From assembly GCF_002909485.1 (NCBI RefSeq), contig NZ_PPXG01000004.1:186001-250000 (forward strand): a stretch of 64,000 nt of DNA, written 5' to 3'. Of this stretch, positions 25,850 through 34,592 are shown in pieces (positions within the stretch are counted from its first letter, which is position 1; each line of letters opens with the position of its first letter). The stretch is from Stutzerimonas stutzeri. GTDB lineage: Bacteria; Pseudomonadota; Gammaproteobacteria; Pseudomonadales; Pseudomonadaceae. A program made the translations under genes and the position numbers. Below the pieces are notes generated by a model. It had not been told where the DNA came from. It ran no database searches and saw only the letters and a program-made list of their open reading frames with translations.

Positions 25850-26809
25850 ATGTCGCGGGACTGGCTGGAAGAACACCAGATAGCATTTTATTTCGCGGCG
25901 GTGGTGGCCGCTGCCATTGCAGGCCTGAGCTCTGCGCAATTCACCGGACTGACGGCCATGGCCATCACACCGGCGATTGCCGTGCTGATGTATGCCATGT
26001 TTCTGCAGATTCCTTTTTTGGAGCTGCGAGAAGCTTTTGCCAACCGCCGCTTCGTCGGTGCCTTGTTGCTGGCCAACTTCCTATTGGTGCCATTGATGGT
26101 GTGGCTGGTGACGTGGCCGCTCTCATCGAACAAGGCCTTGTTGGTCGGCGCGCTGCTTGTCCTGCTGACGCCTTGTATCGATTACGTGGTGGTCTTCACC
26201 CACCTGGGCAAAGGGGACTCTCGTCTGGTGCTCGCGGCGACGCCATTGCTGCTGTTGCTCCAGCTTCTGCTGCTGCCCCTCTACTTGCGGCTAATCCTTG
26301 GCCCCGAAGCCGGCACAGTGATCGAGCTGTGGCCCTTCGCAGAAGCCTTCCTGTTACTGATCGTCCTACCCTTGGTAGCGGCTGTGCTCACCGAATTTGG
26401 CGGACGCCGATCTCTGCTGCTTCGCGCATGGAGCGCAGGTTGGGCCTGGCTGCCAGTGCCTGCAATGGCCCTGGTTCTAATCGTGGTGGTGGGTTCGCAG
26501 ATCGCGGCTGTCGTGTACCAACTCGACATCCTGGCGCCGTTGCTTCCGGTATACGGAGCGTTTCTACTACTCGCTCCGGCCCTCGGCGTACTCAGCTCCC
26601 GGCTATTTGGCTTGGAGGCTTCTGCCGCACGGGCAGTGGCCTTTAGCTCAGGCACTCGCAACTCGCTTGTAGTGCTTCCCCTGGCCCTAGCGCTCCCGGA
26701 GTCCATTCGCGCGCTGGCCGCGGCGGCTGTGATTACTCAGACACTCGTAGAACTGATTGGTGAATTGATCTACTTACGGGCGATTCCAGCCATGGTCAGA
26801 AACAGTTGA
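25850..26809 (+). CDS. Bile acid:sodium symporter / arsenic-resistance-like transporter
   Basis: 319 aa from the ATG at 25850 (MSRDWLEEHQIAFYFAAVVAAAIAG), preceded by AAGGGAAG. It has about ten hydrophobic segments, with LLTPCIDYVVVFTHLGKGDSRLVLAATPLLLLLQ and AFSSGTRNSLVVLPLALALP, the latter being the conserved crossing-helix pattern of the BASS superfamily and ACR3-like arsenite permeases. No ArsR, ArsC or other ars gene is adjacent, so the substrate is open: arsenite, antimonite or an organic anion. It is divergent from the dsbB-dsbA operon. A longer upstream frame lacks any family match. Confidence 0.8.
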   Translation: MSRDWLEEHQIAFYFAAVVAAAIAGLSSAQFTGLTAMAITPAIAVLMYAMFLQIPFLELREAFANRRFVGALLLANFLLVPLMVWLVTWPLSSNKALLVGALLVLLTPCIDYVVVFTHLGKGDSRLVLAATPLLLLLQLLLLPLYLRLILGPEAGTVIELWPFAEAFLLLIVLPLVAAVLTEFGGRRSLLLRAWSAGWAWLPVPAMALVLIVVVGSQIAAVVYQLDILAPLLPVYGAFLLLAPALGVLSSRLFGLEASAARAVAFSSGTRNSLVVLPLALALPESIRALAAAAVITQTLVELIGELIYLRAIPAMVRNS

Positions 26810-26834
26810 GCCTCGTCGAAATCGGCGAGAGCGC

Positions 26835-27197
26835 TCATGCCTCGTGCTGTGGAGCAAGATTGATCAGCGGCGCAATGATGAGCTGAGCGGAGCGCGCCCA
26901 AGAAACCAGTGCCTCAAGATCCATCTGTAGAGATTGGGCTTCTGTCCAGATACAAGCACTCTCGGCAGGCACCGTAAGAGCGATGCCCTCAACTATCGTC
27001 AGAGCCATCGCATGCAATCTCAGTAGCTCGTCGCGAATGGAGGTGATTCCACCCAGTTCCACCAAGCAGACGTCCAAGCGATCAACCAGCCGGAGCAGTT
27101 GAGAGGTGTCGAAGCTGTCGCGCAGGTTTTCCAACGCCACGGCGTCCACTTCGCCGTACGGTGTAAGGCGGAAGGATGCGGGAGGAATGTTGATCAT
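26835..27197 (-). CDS. Hypothetical protein, unrecognised
   Basis: 120 aa, mostly helical, with a Leu/Ile/Asp-rich middle (LLRLVDRLDVCLVELGGITSIRDELLRLHAMA) and no signal peptide, TM segment or catalytic motif I recognise. The composition and the PYGEVDAVALENLRD segment suggest a small cytosolic protein. It is convergent with the BASS transporter and separated by 25 bp. No function assigned. Confidence 0.5.
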   Translation of the reverse strand: MINIPPASFRLTPYGEVDAVALENLRDSFDTSQLLRLVDRLDVCLVELGGITSIRDELLRLHAMALTIVEGIALTVPAESACIWTEAQSLQMDLEALVSWARSAQLIIAPLINLAPQHEA

Positions 27198-27412
27198 GGC
27201 GTTTTCTCGGTATCTAGCTGGCTAGGTCTGATCACCCGCAGCGAGCCGGCAGCTTGTTGGAACACCGAGTCCTTGATCCAGGGCTCCGGTGGCCGGTTTA
27301 GCTTGAGGTTGAATTCGCCGAAGCGCTTGAGGTTGCTGGTCAGGTAGAGTGGTTGGGCCCCCTTCAGCATACATAGCGGAACTGGTGTAGACGACTAGCC
27401 CTGAGCTAGGCC

Positions 27413-27682
27413 TTGGGCTTTCAAGCAGCTCCAATGATCGGCACTGAAGTGCTAGGGAGCGGATTACTTCTAAAATTCTGGCTAACACGCTCACACTTAA
27501 AAACGCTTCTGGATATGCTGGAAAAAGGCAAGCCAAGCAGGCGAAAAATTGACACTAACTACTTTCAATACAATGGTTATTTCTTGGGATATAACTCTTC
27601 TAAAGATAATGCCGGTAAATACGGATTTGAAGAAAGCCCTGCTGAAATCAAGCAAAAAGTGAAAGAGCTTTTACTAATCTAG
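27413..27682 (+). CDS. Short AT-rich ORF, possibly a gene fragment
   Basis: Up to 89 aa; the first ~20 codons are doubtful and the start could be the ATG at 27434. The last ~65 residues (FWLTRSHLKTLLDMLEKG, KVKELLLI) have normal protein composition with AT-rich codons, unlike the flanks. No family is recognised, and no upstream Shine-Dalgarno convinces. It is probably a remnant of acquired DNA. Confidence 0.35.
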   Translation: MGFQAAPMIGTEVLGSGLLLKFWLTRSHLKTLLDMLEKGKPSRRKIDTNYFQYNGYFLGYNSSKDNAGKYGFEESPAEIKQKVKELLLI

Positions 27683-27835
27683 CTCGGTCGAACAAACTAG
27701 GTCTATTGCTCGTTGAGTGATCGTCTCTGAGCATTTTAACTGCTGCCGTTGCTGGCAGCCATGAGTCAAAAATTGCACTCAACGACAGGCAGCTTTTGGC
27801 CGACAGGTGCCTGTCGTCACCGGCTGCAATCGGCC
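27683..27835. other. Gene-free spacer before the MITE-like element
   Basis: I see no gene. A short inverted motif occurs at 27785-27816, where GACAGGCAG is followed by CGACAGGTGCCTGTCG, a self-complementary 16-mer at 27801-27816. Confidence 0.4.
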
Positions 27836-27995
27836 GAGGCTGTGTAAAAACGTTTTCGAGCGCGACAGGTACTCAAAACCGGACTGGAAATCGCGCATCT
27901 GGGCGAAATCCACATCTGCTGAGGTGCCGAAAAATTTCAGATTTCACGTAGACGCGCGCACTTCAATTTTGACGAAGCGTTTTTACACACTCTGG
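27836..27995. mobile_element. Small MITE-like element with TGTGTAAAAACG terminal inverted repeats
   Basis: TGTGTAAAAACG at 27841-27852 is mirrored exactly by CGTTTTTACACA at 27978-27989, enclosing about 150 bp with no gene. Short terminal repeats of this type are common at ends of IS5-like or related insertion sequences, so this is probably an internally deleted IS. No target duplication is clear. The spacer from here to 28160 has no gene I can recognise. Confidence 0.6.
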
Positions 27996-28160
27996 GCCAA
28001 AAGCAGGCATTAGATGTGACCACGGCACTCGAGGTGATTCAAAACTGCTCTAGACGTTCGTCTTCAGCTGATAGCCATATGGACAGCACACACCACCCAA
28101 GGTACGGTTCATTTGCCATGGTAATACGCCATTATCAAGCGATGCCTAGAGGGATTTAGA

Positions 28161-29819
28161 GTGCACGTTAAAGCCATCAAGCTGATCAACTTCAAAAAAT
28201 TTCGCGACGAACTTCTAGAATTCAACGACGACGTCAATATTTTCGTCGGCGACAACAATGCTGGTAAAAGCACAATCTTGGAAGCGTTAGAAATTGTGCT
28301 CAATTACAATCATCGTGGACGGCCCTTCAACGGCGAGTTCTCCCCTGATCTTTTCAATCAGGATGCCGTCACGCGGTTTCTCGCCTCTGACTTGAGCTCC
28401 AAGCACCTGCCCAGCCTTATCATCGAAGCCTACATTGACGGTGTGCCTGAGTACCGAGGCTCGAACAACAGCCTCAAGGCTGACGCCCAGGGCGTCTTGG
28501 TACAAGCCTGTTTCGACCCGTCGCTGGAGGCCGTATACGAGAGCCACCTGCTGACCAAGCCGAACATCACCAGCATTCCGATCGAATTCTATAAGGTGGA
28601 ATGGCTCGATTTCGGTTGGAATCCGATAAAACCGATCGCTAAGAAGTTTAAGGCGCTGTACATCGACCCCACACGTATCCACCCAACCATGGGGAAGAAC
28701 CAGTACATTTCGAGCATTCTCAACACCGCATTGGCGAAGGAAGAGCTCGTCAAGCTGACCCTCAATTATCGTGAAAACCTGCAGGTGTTTAACAACTCCG
28801 GGGAGGTCAGGACGGTCAATGCCAGCCTTGATGCGGGTCACCTTATCACCGATAGCAAGCTCACCATTGCAGCAAGTACGTTACCTGCGGGCTCCATCCA
28901 GACCGGCCTACAGCTTGAGGTCGATGATGTGCCTTTTCACCTCATCGGCAAGGGTGAACAGAGCAATGTGCAGATTAAACTGGCCATTCAGAACAAATCC
29001 CACGACATCGATCTGGTGATGATGGAAGAGCCCGAAAATCATCTATCTCACACCAATCTGAACAAGCTTGTGCACTACATCGAAACCCAGCGAGGAGACA
29101 AGCAGCTGTTCCTGACCACCCACAGCTCGTATGTGTTGAACAAGCTGAGTATCGACAAAATTTGCCTTGTGCAGTCAGGGTACAAAAGGCTGCACACGCT
29201 AGACGCTAAAGTGGTGAAGACCCTCAAGCGTCTTCCTGGCTACGACACCTTGCGGGTGGCACTGTCGGGCAAGGTCATCCTGGTCGAGGGGCCGTCGGAC
29301 GAACTGGTGCTCAAGAAAATCTACCAACGAAAACACAACCGACTGCCTGAGCAGGACGGGATAGATATCATCGTGGTACGCGGTGTAGGTTTCAAGACGT
29401 TCATCGAAGTCGGTAAAGAGATCGGCACCAAGATCCATGTGCTCAGGGATAATGACGGCGACTATAACGGTAACGTTGTACAAGGACGTCTGGAATACGC
29501 TGCGTTTCCTAACATCAAGCTGTACTCGTCGATGAACGACGCCGAATTTTCGCTTGAGCCAGCGATGATTTATGCCAACGCAGTTGACATTAAAACCCTT
29601 GACGCTTTCGCAAAGGAAGTCTTGTCGACGGAAACCTTCAATATCTACAACGCAGAGGTCTCTCTGGAGGATCGAAGGGAAAATTTGATCCGTTGGTTCA
29701 AGAGCGTAAAGGGCAACGGTAAAGGCGCTCGCAAGGTCGACTCTGCGGTCAAACTGTTCGATGGCGCACTGGACTTCAAGTACCCAGCCTTTCTAGACGA
29801 GGTGCTCGATTTTGCCTAA
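28161..29819 (+). CDS. gajA: GajA-like OLD-family ATPase/Toprim nuclease (Gabija-like defence)
   Basis: 552 aa, GTG start. The N-terminal ABC/SMC-type ATPase has Walker A FVGDNNAGKSTILEAL (about 31-46) and the signature/Walker B region MMEEPENHLS followed by LTTHSSYVLNKL. The C-terminal Toprim domain has VEGPSDELVL (Glu) and LRDNDGDYNG (D-x-D). This is the class 2 OLD architecture of GajA, which nicks phage DNA when nucleotides are depleted. The next gene, a UvrD-like helicase, starts 8 bp before this stop, the standard Gabija pairing. Length is close to known GajA (about 580). AT-rich spacers and mobile remnants surround the pair. Confidence 0.85.
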   Translation: MHVKAIKLINFKKFRDELLEFNDDVNIFVGDNNAGKSTILEALEIVLNYNHRGRPFNGEFSPDLFNQDAVTRFLASDLSSKHLPSLIIEAYIDGVPEYRGSNNSLKADAQGVLVQACFDPSLEAVYESHLLTKPNITSIPIEFYKVEWLDFGWNPIKPIAKKFKALYIDPTRIHPTMGKNQYISSILNTALAKEELVKLTLNYRENLQVFNNSGEVRTVNASLDAGHLITDSKLTIAASTLPAGSIQTGLQLEVDDVPFHLIGKGEQSNVQIKLAIQNKSHDIDLVMMEEPENHLSHTNLNKLVHYIETQRGDKQLFLTTHSSYVLNKLSIDKICLVQSGYKRLHTLDAKVVKTLKRLPGYDTLRVALSGKVILVEGPSDELVLKKIYQRKHNRLPEQDGIDIIVVRGVGFKTFIEVGKEIGTKIHVLRDNDGDYNGNVVQGRLEYAAFPNIKLYSSMNDAEFSLEPAMIYANAVDIKTLDAFAKEVLSTETFNIYNAEVSLEDRRENLIRWFKSVKGNGKGARKVDSAVKLFDGALDFKYPAFLDEVLDFA

Positions 29820-30996
29820 CGAACTCTGGGTCGCAGGCGCCGGATCAGGGAAAACGCACAAGATCATTACTGAAGCCATTGAGACCATCAAGGCTGGTGG
29901 ACGTGTGCTTGTAGTCACCTATACAACCAATAATCAGGCAGAGTTGCGCTCTCGTTTTGTTGAGTTGTACGGTGCTAGCAGTGAGCACTTCGTCGTCAAG
30001 GGGCTGTTCTCTTTTTACCTGGAAGATATGGTGCGTCCCTATCAGAGCGAGGTATTTCCAGATCGGATCACGACTATCTCGTTCACTGAGAACAACCCTC
30101 ACTTAATATCAGGTACAACCTACTACATTGAAGGCAGAGCTGAAAAATCGGAAGATGGCACGATCAATCCACTGCATTACCTGACGCCCTGCAAAACAAA
30201 GGCGTACTCCGGGTTTTTGGCAAAGCTTGCGACCCTCATTGCGAAACTATCCAAAAATGCCCCTGCCAAGCGGTTGAAGGAGATTTATCAAAGGGTCTAT
30301 TTTGATGAAGTGCAGGATTTGGTCGGTTGGGACTACGACGTGATCAAATCACTCAACAAGGTCATGGTCGACTCGATCTGTTGTGTGGGCGACTTTCGAC
30401 AGACAATCTACACAACGACGTTCGGCCATAAGGCTCCGCAGACGCCTCAACAGAAGGTCGATTACTTCGTCGGGAAAATGAAGTTCGAAAAGCATTCGAT
30501 GCCGAAGAATCGCAGGTGCATACAAGAAATCTGCGACCTCTCCGACACGATCCACCTGGGGCTGTATGACAAGACGGTAACAGGTGTCGAGAAAGTGCCA
30601 GACGAAATATCGCATCACCATGGCACCTTCATAGTGAAACAATCTCAGGTGAGCGATTACTTGGCAGCGTTTCAGCCTCAAGTACTGCGCTGGTCGTCCA
30701 CCACCGGCACTGGATACCTACCGGGTAACCTTATCTGTTATACGTTCGGTTCCTGCAAAGGCTTAGGCTTTGATCGAGTGCTTGTGATCCCGTCAGATAA
30801 ACATCTGAAGTTCATTGGCGGAAATGCCAAAGTGTTCGACAAGGATAAGACGGAGGAGTCGCGAAACAAGCTATACGTCGCGATTACCCGCGCGCGCTAT
30901 AGCCTGGCCTTCCTCGTCGAGGATAAGAAGGTGAAAGGGCTCCCTTACCCCATATGGGATGGCTCTGGCGCGCTCAATGCAGTGATCGAAAAGTGA
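29812..30996 (+). CDS. gajB: GajB-like UvrD/PcrA-type helicase, short form
   Basis: 394 aa, TTG start at 29812 overlapping gajA by 8 bp. Superfamily-1 motifs: Walker A WVAGAGSGKTHKI (about 6-18), motif Ia VLVVTYTTNNQAELRSR, Walker B YFDEVQDL, motif III GDFRQTIY, motif V-like CKGLGFDRVLVI and motif VI LYVAITRARYSLAFL. All core motifs are present, but the protein is about 100 residues shorter than typical GajB, with reduced 1B/2B insertions. It acts with GajA in anti-phage defence (family knowledge). Gabija subtype is inferred; a related OLD-helicase system cannot be excluded. Confidence 0.8.
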   Translation: MPNELWVAGAGSGKTHKIITEAIETIKAGGRVLVVTYTTNNQAELRSRFVELYGASSEHFVVKGLFSFYLEDMVRPYQSEVFPDRITTISFTENNPHLISGTTYYIEGRAEKSEDGTINPLHYLTPCKTKAYSGFLAKLATLIAKLSKNAPAKRLKEIYQRVYFDEVQDLVGWDYDVIKSLNKVMVDSICCVGDFRQTIYTTTFGHKAPQTPQQKVDYFVGKMKFEKHSMPKNRRCIQEICDLSDTIHLGLYDKTVTGVEKVPDEISHHHGTFIVKQSQVSDYLAAFQPQVLRWSSTTGTGYLPGNLICYTFGSCKGLGFDRVLVIPSDKHLKFIGGNAKVFDKDKTEESRNKLYVAITRARYSLAFLVEDKKVKGLPYPIWDGSGALNAVIEK

Positions 30997-31069
30997 GGCG
31001 GAGAGGCTGACGACTCATGTTGAGTGACGAGAAGCCGCCTCTCCCCGCGGACATTTCAGGAGCAATACC

Positions 31070-31348
31070 ATGACGATGGCCCATGAGCGCACCCGTAGCG
31101 TTGTTCAAACACGGGACTTCCTACAGGAGCTGGCTAGGGACACGAGCCTTCCTGAAAACGTACGGTACCAAGCAAATAATCTACTTCGGCATTACCCGAC
31201 AGCAGAAGCCGTCTGGTTGGCTGGTCGAGTGGAAGAGCGATCCAAGCAAGAGCTTTCCCTATTGGCCGACAAGCATGGACCTCTACATCCGGTGTTAGTC
31301 AGCTGGCTGTTAAATGATCCGATGTTTTCGGATCACGGAGCCAGCTGA
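31070..31348 (+). CDS. BPSL0761-family small protein
   Basis: 92 aa with AGGAG upstream of the ATG. The sequence MAHERTRSVVQTRDFLQEL, DTSLPENVRYQANNLLRHYPTAEAV matches the small BPSL0761-type proteins common in Pseudomonas and Burkholderia accessory regions. Function is unknown. It is 73 bp after gajB, but the family is not a usual Gabija component. A downstream spacer (31349-31560) holds no gene. Confidence 0.7.
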   Translation: MTMAHERTRSVVQTRDFLQELARDTSLPENVRYQANNLLRHYPTAEAVWLAGRVEERSKQELSLLADKHGPLHPVLVSWLLNDPMFSDHGAS

Positions 31349-31560
31349 GCCGGGGCGCAACACTGGCAAGAGGATCCCCCTCGTCAGGTGTTCAAGGGGC
31401 AGATGCTGGCTGTGGCCTTGATGTCCATCATGCCGTTTAAATAGGCCCCGTTTATCTCTGAGCGGCCCGAAGGGAGCCGTGCACTGGGCGTGATTGACAT
31501 ACCGCCGTGCCGTAACAGCTTCCCTCGTATCTATAATTGGTGGCTCAGCTAGGAGCCATC

Positions 31561-34086
31561 ATGAGTTTGTTGCCGATTGAATCTGTTTTGCCCGCTTTAA
31601 GAGATGCCTTGTCTGCACGTAATGAAGTTGTACTTGAGGCAGCGCCGGGGGCAGGCAAAACAACGCGAGTACCAATAGCGCTGCTGGAAGAGCCTTGGCT
31701 GGCCGACCAGACTATTGTCATGCTCGAACCACGTCGACTAGCTGCCAGAGCCGCAGCTGAGCGACTGGCGAGCGAGCTGGGAGAAAGCGTTGGGCAAACA
31801 GTCGGCTATCGAATTCGCTTGGAGAGTAAGGTCGGACCACAGACTCGAATTGAAGTAGTGACTGAAGGCATTCTTACTCGTCGGCTTCAAGACGATCCTG
31901 CCCTAGATGGCGTTGGGCTGCTCATATTTGATGAGTATCATCTGCGTAGTCTCGATGCCGATCTGGCGTTGGCCTTGTGTCTCAACGGCCGTGAGTTGTT
32001 GCGCGACGAACCGCCGCTGAAGGTGCTGCTGATGTCCGCCACGCTGGAAGGCGAGCGCCTGTCGCGCCTGCTGGACGAGGCGCCTGTGGTACGCAGCGAA
32101 GGTCGCATGTATCCGGTGGAGCAGCGTTGGGGGCGGCCGAGTCAGATCGGCGAGGCGCTCGAACCCCGGGTGGTACAGACCATGCTCCAGGCCCTGGCCG
32201 ATGAACCTGGCAGCCTGCTGGTGTTCCTCCCCGGCCAGGCGGAGATTCGCCGCGTCGCCGAGCAGTTGGCCGAGCGCCTCGCTGGCCGGTCAGAGATCCT
32301 GCTCTGCCCGCTCCACGGTGAACTGGACCTCGCTGCCCAGCGCGCGGCCATCGAGCCGGCACCGGCGGGCAAGCGCAAGGTGGTGCTGGCCACCAACATC
32401 GCCGAGACCAGCCTGACCATCGATGGCGTGCGCGTGGTGGTGGACGCGGGCCTGGAGCGTGTACCGCGCTTCGACCCGGCCAGTGGCATGACTCGCCTGG
32501 ACACCCAGCGTATTTCCCGCTCCTCCGCGACCCAGCGTGCCGGCCGTGCCGGCCGTCTGCAGCCGGGTGCCTGCTACCGGCTCTGGTCTGAGGCCCAGCA
32601 TGAGCAACTGGCCGCCCACGGGAGCGCGGAAATCCTCCAGGCCGACCTTGCCGGACTGGCGTTGCAACTGGCGCGCTGGGGGATTGGTGATCCCAATGAA
32701 CTGGCCTGGCTCGATCCGCCGCCCACGGCTGCCTACGCCCAGGGCCGTGACCTGCTGCAACGCCTCGGCGCACTGGCCGACGATGGCAACTTGACCCGCC
32801 ATGGCCAGGCCATGGCCGAACTGCCCGCCCATCCGCGCATTGCCCACCTGCTGTTACGTGGCCACGCCCTGGGACTCGGCGGCCTGGCCTGTGACCTCGC
32901 CGCCCTACTGGGCGAGCGCGACATCCTGCGTGGTGGCGGTGCCGACCTGCACAGCCGCCTCGCCTTGCTGGCCGGTAACGACAAGGCAGCGCGTGGCGCT
33001 CGTGGCGGCGTGCAGCGTGCTCGCCAGCTGGCGCGGCAGTTCCGTTCCTACCTGCGTGGCCCGGCCAGCGAGCCGGTGGCCGATCCGGATCACCCGCGCT
33101 GGCTCGGCTGCCTGCTGGCGTTCGCCTACCCGGACCGCATTGCCCAGCAACGTCGTGCCGGAGGGGCCGATTATCGGCTGGCCAATGGCCGTGCAGCCAC
33201 CTTTGGCGAGCCGGATGCGCTGATGAAGGAGCCCTGGTTGGTGATCGCCGATCTCGGTAGCCGCCAGGGCCAGCGTGAAGAGCGCATCTATCTCGCGGCC
33301 GACCTTGATCCCGCACTGTTCGACGGCCCTCTGGCCGAACAGGTAAGGTGCCAGGACCTGCTCGACTGGGAAGAGCGCGAAGGTGTGCTGCGCGCCGAAC
33401 GTCAGGTGAAAGTGGGTGAGTTGGTGCTGGCCCGCGAAGCCCTTGCCGAACTGGATGACGAGGCCCGCTCGCGTGCGCTGCTCGGTCTGGTGCGACGCAA
33501 GGGGCTGGAGCTGCTGCCGTGGAGTGCGGAGCTGCGCCAGTGGCAGGCGCGGGTGGCGCTGCTGCGCCGACTGGACCTGGCCGACACGGGCAGCAGCGAA
33601 TGGCCAGACCTCTCCGACGCGGCGCTTCTGGCCAGCCTGGAGGAGTGGCTGCAGCCCTGGCTGGGCAAGGTCAGCCGCCTCAGCCATTTCGCCAACCTCG
33701 ACCTCGCCGGCATCCTCCATGGCCTGCTGCCCTGGCCGCTGCCGCAACGCCTCGACGAGCTGGCGCCGCGTACGCTGGAAGTGCCCTCCGGCTCGCGCAT
33801 CCGCCTCGACTACAGCGACGAGATGCCGGTTCTCGCGGTGCGCCTCCAAGAGCTGTTCGGCCTCGCCGACACTCCGCGCATCGCCGGTGGCCGTCAGGGC
33901 GTCAAGCTGCACCTGCTGTCCCCGGCCCAGCGCCCGGTGCAGGTCACCCAGGACCTGGCGAGTTTCTGGCGCAATACCTACGCGGAAGTGAAGAAAGATT
34001 TACGAGGTAGGTACCCTAAGCATTACTGGCCTGAGGACCCGCTTGTGGCCCAGGCTACAGCTAGAGCTAAGCCGCGAAAATCGTAG
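31561..34086 (+). CDS. hrpB: HrpB ATP-dependent helicase, full-length mosaic copy
   Basis: 841 aa DEAH/RHA helicase. Motif I LEAAPGAGKTTRVP (about 26-39), motif Ia LEPRRLAARAAAERL, motif II DEYH, motif III MSATLEGERL, motif V VLATNIAETSLTIDGV, motif VI QRAGRAGR, plus HA2 and HrpB C-terminal domains. Start ATG at 31561 (MSLLPIESVLPAL). Two oddities: DEYHLRS where HrpB usually has DE(F/Y)HERS, and codon usage that is AT-richer in the first ~130 codons and last ~30 codons but strongly GC-rich between. A second 5'-truncated copy lies at 41121-43271. The protein should still be a functional helicase. Confidence 0.9.
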   Translation: MSLLPIESVLPALRDALSARNEVVLEAAPGAGKTTRVPIALLEEPWLADQTIVMLEPRRLAARAAAERLASELGESVGQTVGYRIRLESKVGPQTRIEVVTEGILTRRLQDDPALDGVGLLIFDEYHLRSLDADLALALCLNGRELLRDEPPLKVLLMSATLEGERLSRLLDEAPVVRSEGRMYPVEQRWGRPSQIGEALEPRVVQTMLQALADEPGSLLVFLPGQAEIRRVAEQLAERLAGRSEILLCPLHGELDLAAQRAAIEPAPAGKRKVVLATNIAETSLTIDGVRVVVDAGLERVPRFDPASGMTRLDTQRISRSSATQRAGRAGRLQPGACYRLWSEAQHEQLAAHGSAEILQADLAGLALQLARWGIGDPNELAWLDPPPTAAYAQGRDLLQRLGALADDGNLTRHGQAMAELPAHPRIAHLLLRGHALGLGGLACDLAALLGERDILRGGGADLHSRLALLAGNDKAARGARGGVQRARQLARQFRSYLRGPASEPVADPDHPRWLGCLLAFAYPDRIAQQRRAGGADYRLANGRAATFGEPDALMKEPWLVIADLGSRQGQREERIYLAADLDPALFDGPLAEQVRCQDLLDWEEREGVLRAERQVKVGELVLAREALAELDDEARSRALLGLVRRKGLELLPWSAELRQWQARVALLRRLDLADTGSSEWPDLSDAALLASLEEWLQPWLGKVSRLSHFANLDLAGILHGLLPWPLPQRLDELAPRTLEVPSGSRIRLDYSDEMPVLAVRLQELFGLADTPRIAGGRQGVKLHLLSPAQRPVQVTQDLASFWRNTYAEVKKDLRGRYPKHYWPEDPLVAQATARAKPRKS

Positions 34087-34307
34087 GCTGTTGCTCAATG
34101 CGGGCGTGTGAACCGGAACCCAGTGTTGCCTCGAGAGCAACGCAGGTTGGCTCTCTGTTGAGTGTGCCAGTCAACCGGCGTACTAGGGCCGTGCGAGTTT
34201 TACCGTATTGCCATTCGTAGAGTCGACGTGCCCGTTTTTTGCAGATTTCGGCCCTTTGTAAATGTGTGCTCCGGAACTTAAGCGACGGTTCACCCTTGAC
34301 ACCCTAG
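34087..34307. other. Gene-free spacer after hrpB copy 1
   Basis: I see no gene here. It would lie at the internal side of the recombinase element, before the chemoreceptor fragment. Confidence 0.4.
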
Positions 34308-34526
34308 TGGAGGATCATAGATGTCGTGGACTTTGGCGGCATCGACCATGCATTCCTGGTTGATCACAACGGCCAAGTGATCTTCAGCCTTGACAAGGGT
34401 CAGGTGATGACGAACCTCAAGGACATCTATCCGGACAGAGCCCTACGGATTGAGTCGGGCATTCAGGATGCCACCTTGCACGGGCAGGAGCGGATTGTCT
34501 CTTTCGCCCCAGTGAACGACCGGTAA
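34308..34526 (+). pseudogene. Fragment of a methyl-accepting chemotaxis protein sensor (Cache) domain
   Basis: The frame from 34308 reads WRIIDVVDFGGIDHAFLVDHNGQ, then VIFSLDKGQVMTNLKDIYPD and GQERIVSFAPVNDR, matching the distal Cache segment of Pseudomonas chemoreceptors (ligand-binding strand ...AFLVD..G.V...D). The N-terminal TM, HAMP and signalling domains are absent. It is an internal gene piece carried in or beside the element. An internal GTG at 34326 exists, but no functional protein is expected. Confidence 0.6.
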
Positions 34527-34592
34527 ACGTCGTCGTCATTAGACACGCGCTTTATGGACGCTTCGGCAGTGAAGCGAGTTGTATCGCAACAT

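Noticed and set aside
27222..27420. Minus-strand stretch reading LYLTSNLKRFGEFNLKLNRP, possibly a transposase or other gene tail
   Set aside because: It resembles protein sequence but has no start, and I cannot match it to a family with confidence.
27781..28160. Possible CRISPR or repeat array
   Set aside because: Only the paired terminal inverted repeats and one self-complementary 16-mer are present; there are no regularly spaced direct repeats.
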